Assembly (NCBI RefSeq): GCF_001544355.1 | Contig: NZ_BCQI01000004.1 | Coordinates: 1-64,000, forward strand | DNA from: Alicyclobacillus acidiphilus NBRC 100859 | GTDB taxonomy: Bacteria > Bacillota > Bacilli > Alicyclobacillales > Alicyclobacillaceae | Length of the DNA stretch: 64,000 nt | Reading direction: 5' to 3' | In this document: in pieces, positions 62,480-64,000 of the stretch | How the letters are laid out: each line of letters begins with the position of its first letter | Numbering within the stretch: position 1 is the stretch's first letter | Position numbers and translations under genes: made by a program | The notes under the pieces: generated by a model | The model's input: only the letters and a program-made list of their open reading frames with translations | Database searches by the model: none | Told to the model about the DNA's origin: nothing

Positions 62480-63361
62480 TCATCCCTCGACCGGGTTTCG
62501 CAGCACTCCGATATCGCCAATCGCGATTTCAATCAGGTCCCCTGCCGTCAGCGAAAATTCGTCTGGCGGGACGATCCCTGTGCCGGTCATCAACGCTGTG
62601 CCGTCCTGAATGACGTTGTCCCGCAACAGGTAGGAGATCAGTTCGGTGAAGCTCCGACGAAATTGCGACAGCGACACGGTTCCGTTGTACGCGATCTCGC
62701 CGTCCCGCCGAATGGTCAATTGAATGTCCCAATTCTCCGGATGCTCTTCCCCGTCGTTCCACAGCAGCGCCGGACCCAGGGAACAGCTTTGTGCGAACAG
62801 CTTCGCCTGCGGCAGATACAGTGGATTCTCACCTTCGATGTCGCGCGAACTGAAATCGTCGCCGATGGTCCAACCGATGATCGAGCCGTCCGCAGCGATG
62901 ACAAGCGTCAATTCAGGCTCAGGCACCATCCACTGGGAATCGGATCGCAGTCGCAACGGTTTTCCTGGTGCGACCAATCGGTCGCGGGTCGCTTTGAAGA
63001 ACAATTCCGGCCGCTCCGCGGTGTATACCCTGTCGTAGACGCTGTCCTTCACCTGTGTCTCCGCGTTGCGCGCGTCGAGGCTGCGCTCGTACGTCACCCC
63101 TGACGCCCACACCTCCGGCGCGGCGACGGGAGGCAACAGGCGACCTTGTCGCTCGAGATCGGCAAACGACAGGCAATCTCCGGTCGCCAGTCTCTTCCCG
63201 GCTTCCGCCGGTGACAGGTCGAGCGCGCGAAGCGCATGCCACATCGCAATCGGATCGGTCCACGCTGGGACGCGCTTGGTCACGCTGTACACGGCGTCTC
63301 CCTCGAGTATGCCTAGGTGGACGCGATCATCGTCTGGGTGCAGAAATCGGATGGTTTTCAT
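62480..63361 (-). CDS. Fumarylacetoacetate hydrolase family protein, probable 2-keto-3-deoxy sugar acid dehydratase
   Basis: A 293-aa FAH-fold protein. The metal-binding core shows PELFFKATRDRLVAPGKPLRL, VPEPELTLVIAADGSIIGWTIGDDFSSRDIEGENPLYLPQAK with the E-x-E and D metal ligands, and the C-terminal LMTGTGIVPPDEFSLTAGDLIEI. Members with an N-terminal extension like this dehydrate 2-keto-3-deoxy pentonates or hexarates. ATG follows GAGGAGG. It is 12 bases downstream of the aldehyde dehydrogenase, the next enzyme in such pathways. The exact sugar is unknown. Confidence 0.82.
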   Translation of the reverse strand: MKTIRFLHPDDDRVHLGILEGDAVYSVTKRVPAWTDPIAMWHALRALDLSPAEAGKRLATGDCLSFADLERQGRLLPPVAAPEVWASGVTYERSLDARNAETQVKDSVYDRVYTAERPELFFKATRDRLVAPGKPLRLRSDSQWMVPEPELTLVIAADGSIIGWTIGDDFSSRDIEGENPLYLPQAKLFAQSCSLGPALLWNDGEEHPENWDIQLTIRRDGEIAYNGTVSLSQFRRSFTELISYLLRDNVIQDGTALMTGTGIVPPDEFSLTAGDLIEIAIGDIGVLRNPVEG

Positions 63362-63373
63362 CTGTGGCCCTCC

Positions 63374-64000
63374 TCATCCGTAATAGATTGCGCAGGTCTT
63401 CGTCTGCGTGTAGAAATCCAGCGCGGCTTGTCCCTGCTCGCGGGAATGGGAACTGGAAGCTTTCATGCCGCCGAATGGCGCTTGATACTCGACGCCTGCG
63501 GACTCCAGATTCACGCGGACCATGCCCGCCTCTGACTCATTCAGAAAGCGCAAGGCGTGATGGATGTTCTGCGTGAATACGGATGCGCTCAGACCATAGA
63601 CGGTCTGATTGCTCAACTGGACCGCTTCATCGAAGCCGCTCGCGGGAAGCAGCGCCATGACGGGGCCAAAGATCTCGTCCGTCACCAATGGGCTGTCTCT
63701 GTCAACGCCTTCGATCACGAGCGGCTGGACGTAATAGCCTTCCGCTTCGGCGTTGAGCTGACCTCTGTGCAGGCGTTTGGCGTTGGTCTCCGCCAGTTTC
63801 ACGTAGGACTGCACTTTTTTGAACTGTTGCCTGGATGCCACCGGGCCCAGGTACGAGCGTGGATCGAGCGCGGAGCCGGTGTAGACGTCTTTCAATTGGT
63901 CCGTCAAAGCGGTCAGAAACGCGTCGTATATCGTCGCTTCGACGATCACGCGGCTGGTCGCTGTGCATTTCTGCCCGGCGGATCGGAATGCGCCGCTCAA
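63374..64000 (-). CDS. 2,5-dioxovalerate/aldehyde dehydrogenase, C-terminal part
   Basis: The C-terminal 208 residues of an aldehyde dehydrogenase; the gene continues past the window edge. The catalytic Cys lies in GAFRSAGQKCTATSRVIV, followed by LVTDEIFGPVMALLPASGFDEAVQLSNQTVYGLSASVFT and MVRVNLESAGVEYQAPFGGMKASS. The GQKCTAT and APFGGMK patterns match alpha-ketoglutaric semialdehyde dehydrogenases. With the downstream FAH enzyme it would turn a 2-keto-3-deoxy pentonate into 2-oxoglutarate. Confidence 0.88.
   Translation of the reverse strand: MSGAFRSAGQKCTATSRVIVEATIYDAFLTALTDQLKDVYTGSALDPRSYLGPVASRQQFKKVQSYVKLAETNAKRLHRGQLNAEAEGYYVQPLVIEGVDRDSPLVTDEIFGPVMALLPASGFDEAVQLSNQTVYGLSASVFTQNIHHALRFLNESEAGMVRVNLESAGVEYQAPFGGMKASSSHSREQGQAALDFYTQTKTCAIYYG

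Noticed and set aside
62367-62609. Plus-strand ORF MNAETKIKTRLQEEF... beside the sugar operator
   Set aside because: The first 28 codons look protein-like, but there is no ribosome site and the rest is antisense to the FAH gene; perhaps a remnant, not supportable as a gene.

Overview
The window looks like a chromosomal stretch of a spore-forming, GC-rich Bacillota bacterium, most likely Alicyclobacillaceae (for example Alicyclobacillus). The reasons are strong AGGAGG-type ribosome sites with GTG and TTG starts, GerP-like spore genes, a Bacillus-type FadR/FadF/FadN/FadA/FadE set, an Opu-type ABC importer and KimA. The genus is inferred; there is no rRNA or tRNA in the window to confirm it.

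Layout. 1-3000: an AT-rich lipoprotein gene unlike its surroundings, a Dabb-fold protein, and a small cluster of GerP-like spore germination proteins plus an Hsp20. 2982-16914: an amino-acid permease, etfA/etfB and fadR on the minus strand, divergent across a near-consensus FadR operator from fadF-fadN-fadA-fadE-acyl-CoA ligase-thioesterase on the plus strand, together a complete beta-oxidation unit. 16915-17701: non-coding, with four 23-bp tandem repeats, four palindromic repeats and a promoter. 17702-20469: a three-gene compatible-solute importer. 20707-30713: a HAD phosphatase, then a cobalamin riboswitch with a terminator and a NrdR-like box ahead of nrdA-nrdB-metE-dam-cobQ. The B12-independent ribonucleotide reductase and methionine synthase are thus placed under B12 control, with a cobyric acid synthase downstream. 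30750-38984: MFS exporter, GNAT, KimA potassium importer, a methionyl-tRNA synthetase preceded by a Met-rich leader peptide and terminator, a tandem universal stress protein and a proline iminopeptidase. 39188-40404: PadR with a pentapeptide-repeat protein.

40499-50237 is a Kdp potassium system with unusual architecture. kdpE and a kinase-half kdpD lie on the minus strand. Two tiny membrane ORFs, kdpA, kdpB, kdpC, an unknown 89-aa protein and a 753-aa protein with two tandem KdpD sensor modules (and no kinase) lie on the plus strand. KdpE-like direct repeats sit between the two transcripts. 50336-56412: a secreted HExxH protein, a formaldehyde dehydrogenase with a divergent PucR-like regulator, a truncated methyltransferase start and a dicarboxylate/glutamate symporter. 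56662-64000: a minus-strand sugar operon with an ABC importer, two Gfo/Idh/MocA dehydrogenases, a FAH-family dehydratase-like enzyme and a semialdehyde dehydrogenase cut by the window edge, suggesting oxidative, non-phosphorylative sugar breakdown.

The most notable signals are the Met-codon-rich leader upstream of MetRS, which looks like ribosome-mediated attenuation where this phylum normally uses T-boxes, the split and duplicated KdpD, and the dual NrdR/cobalamin control of the class I ribonucleotide reductase. All calls come from reading the sequence; no database search was run.
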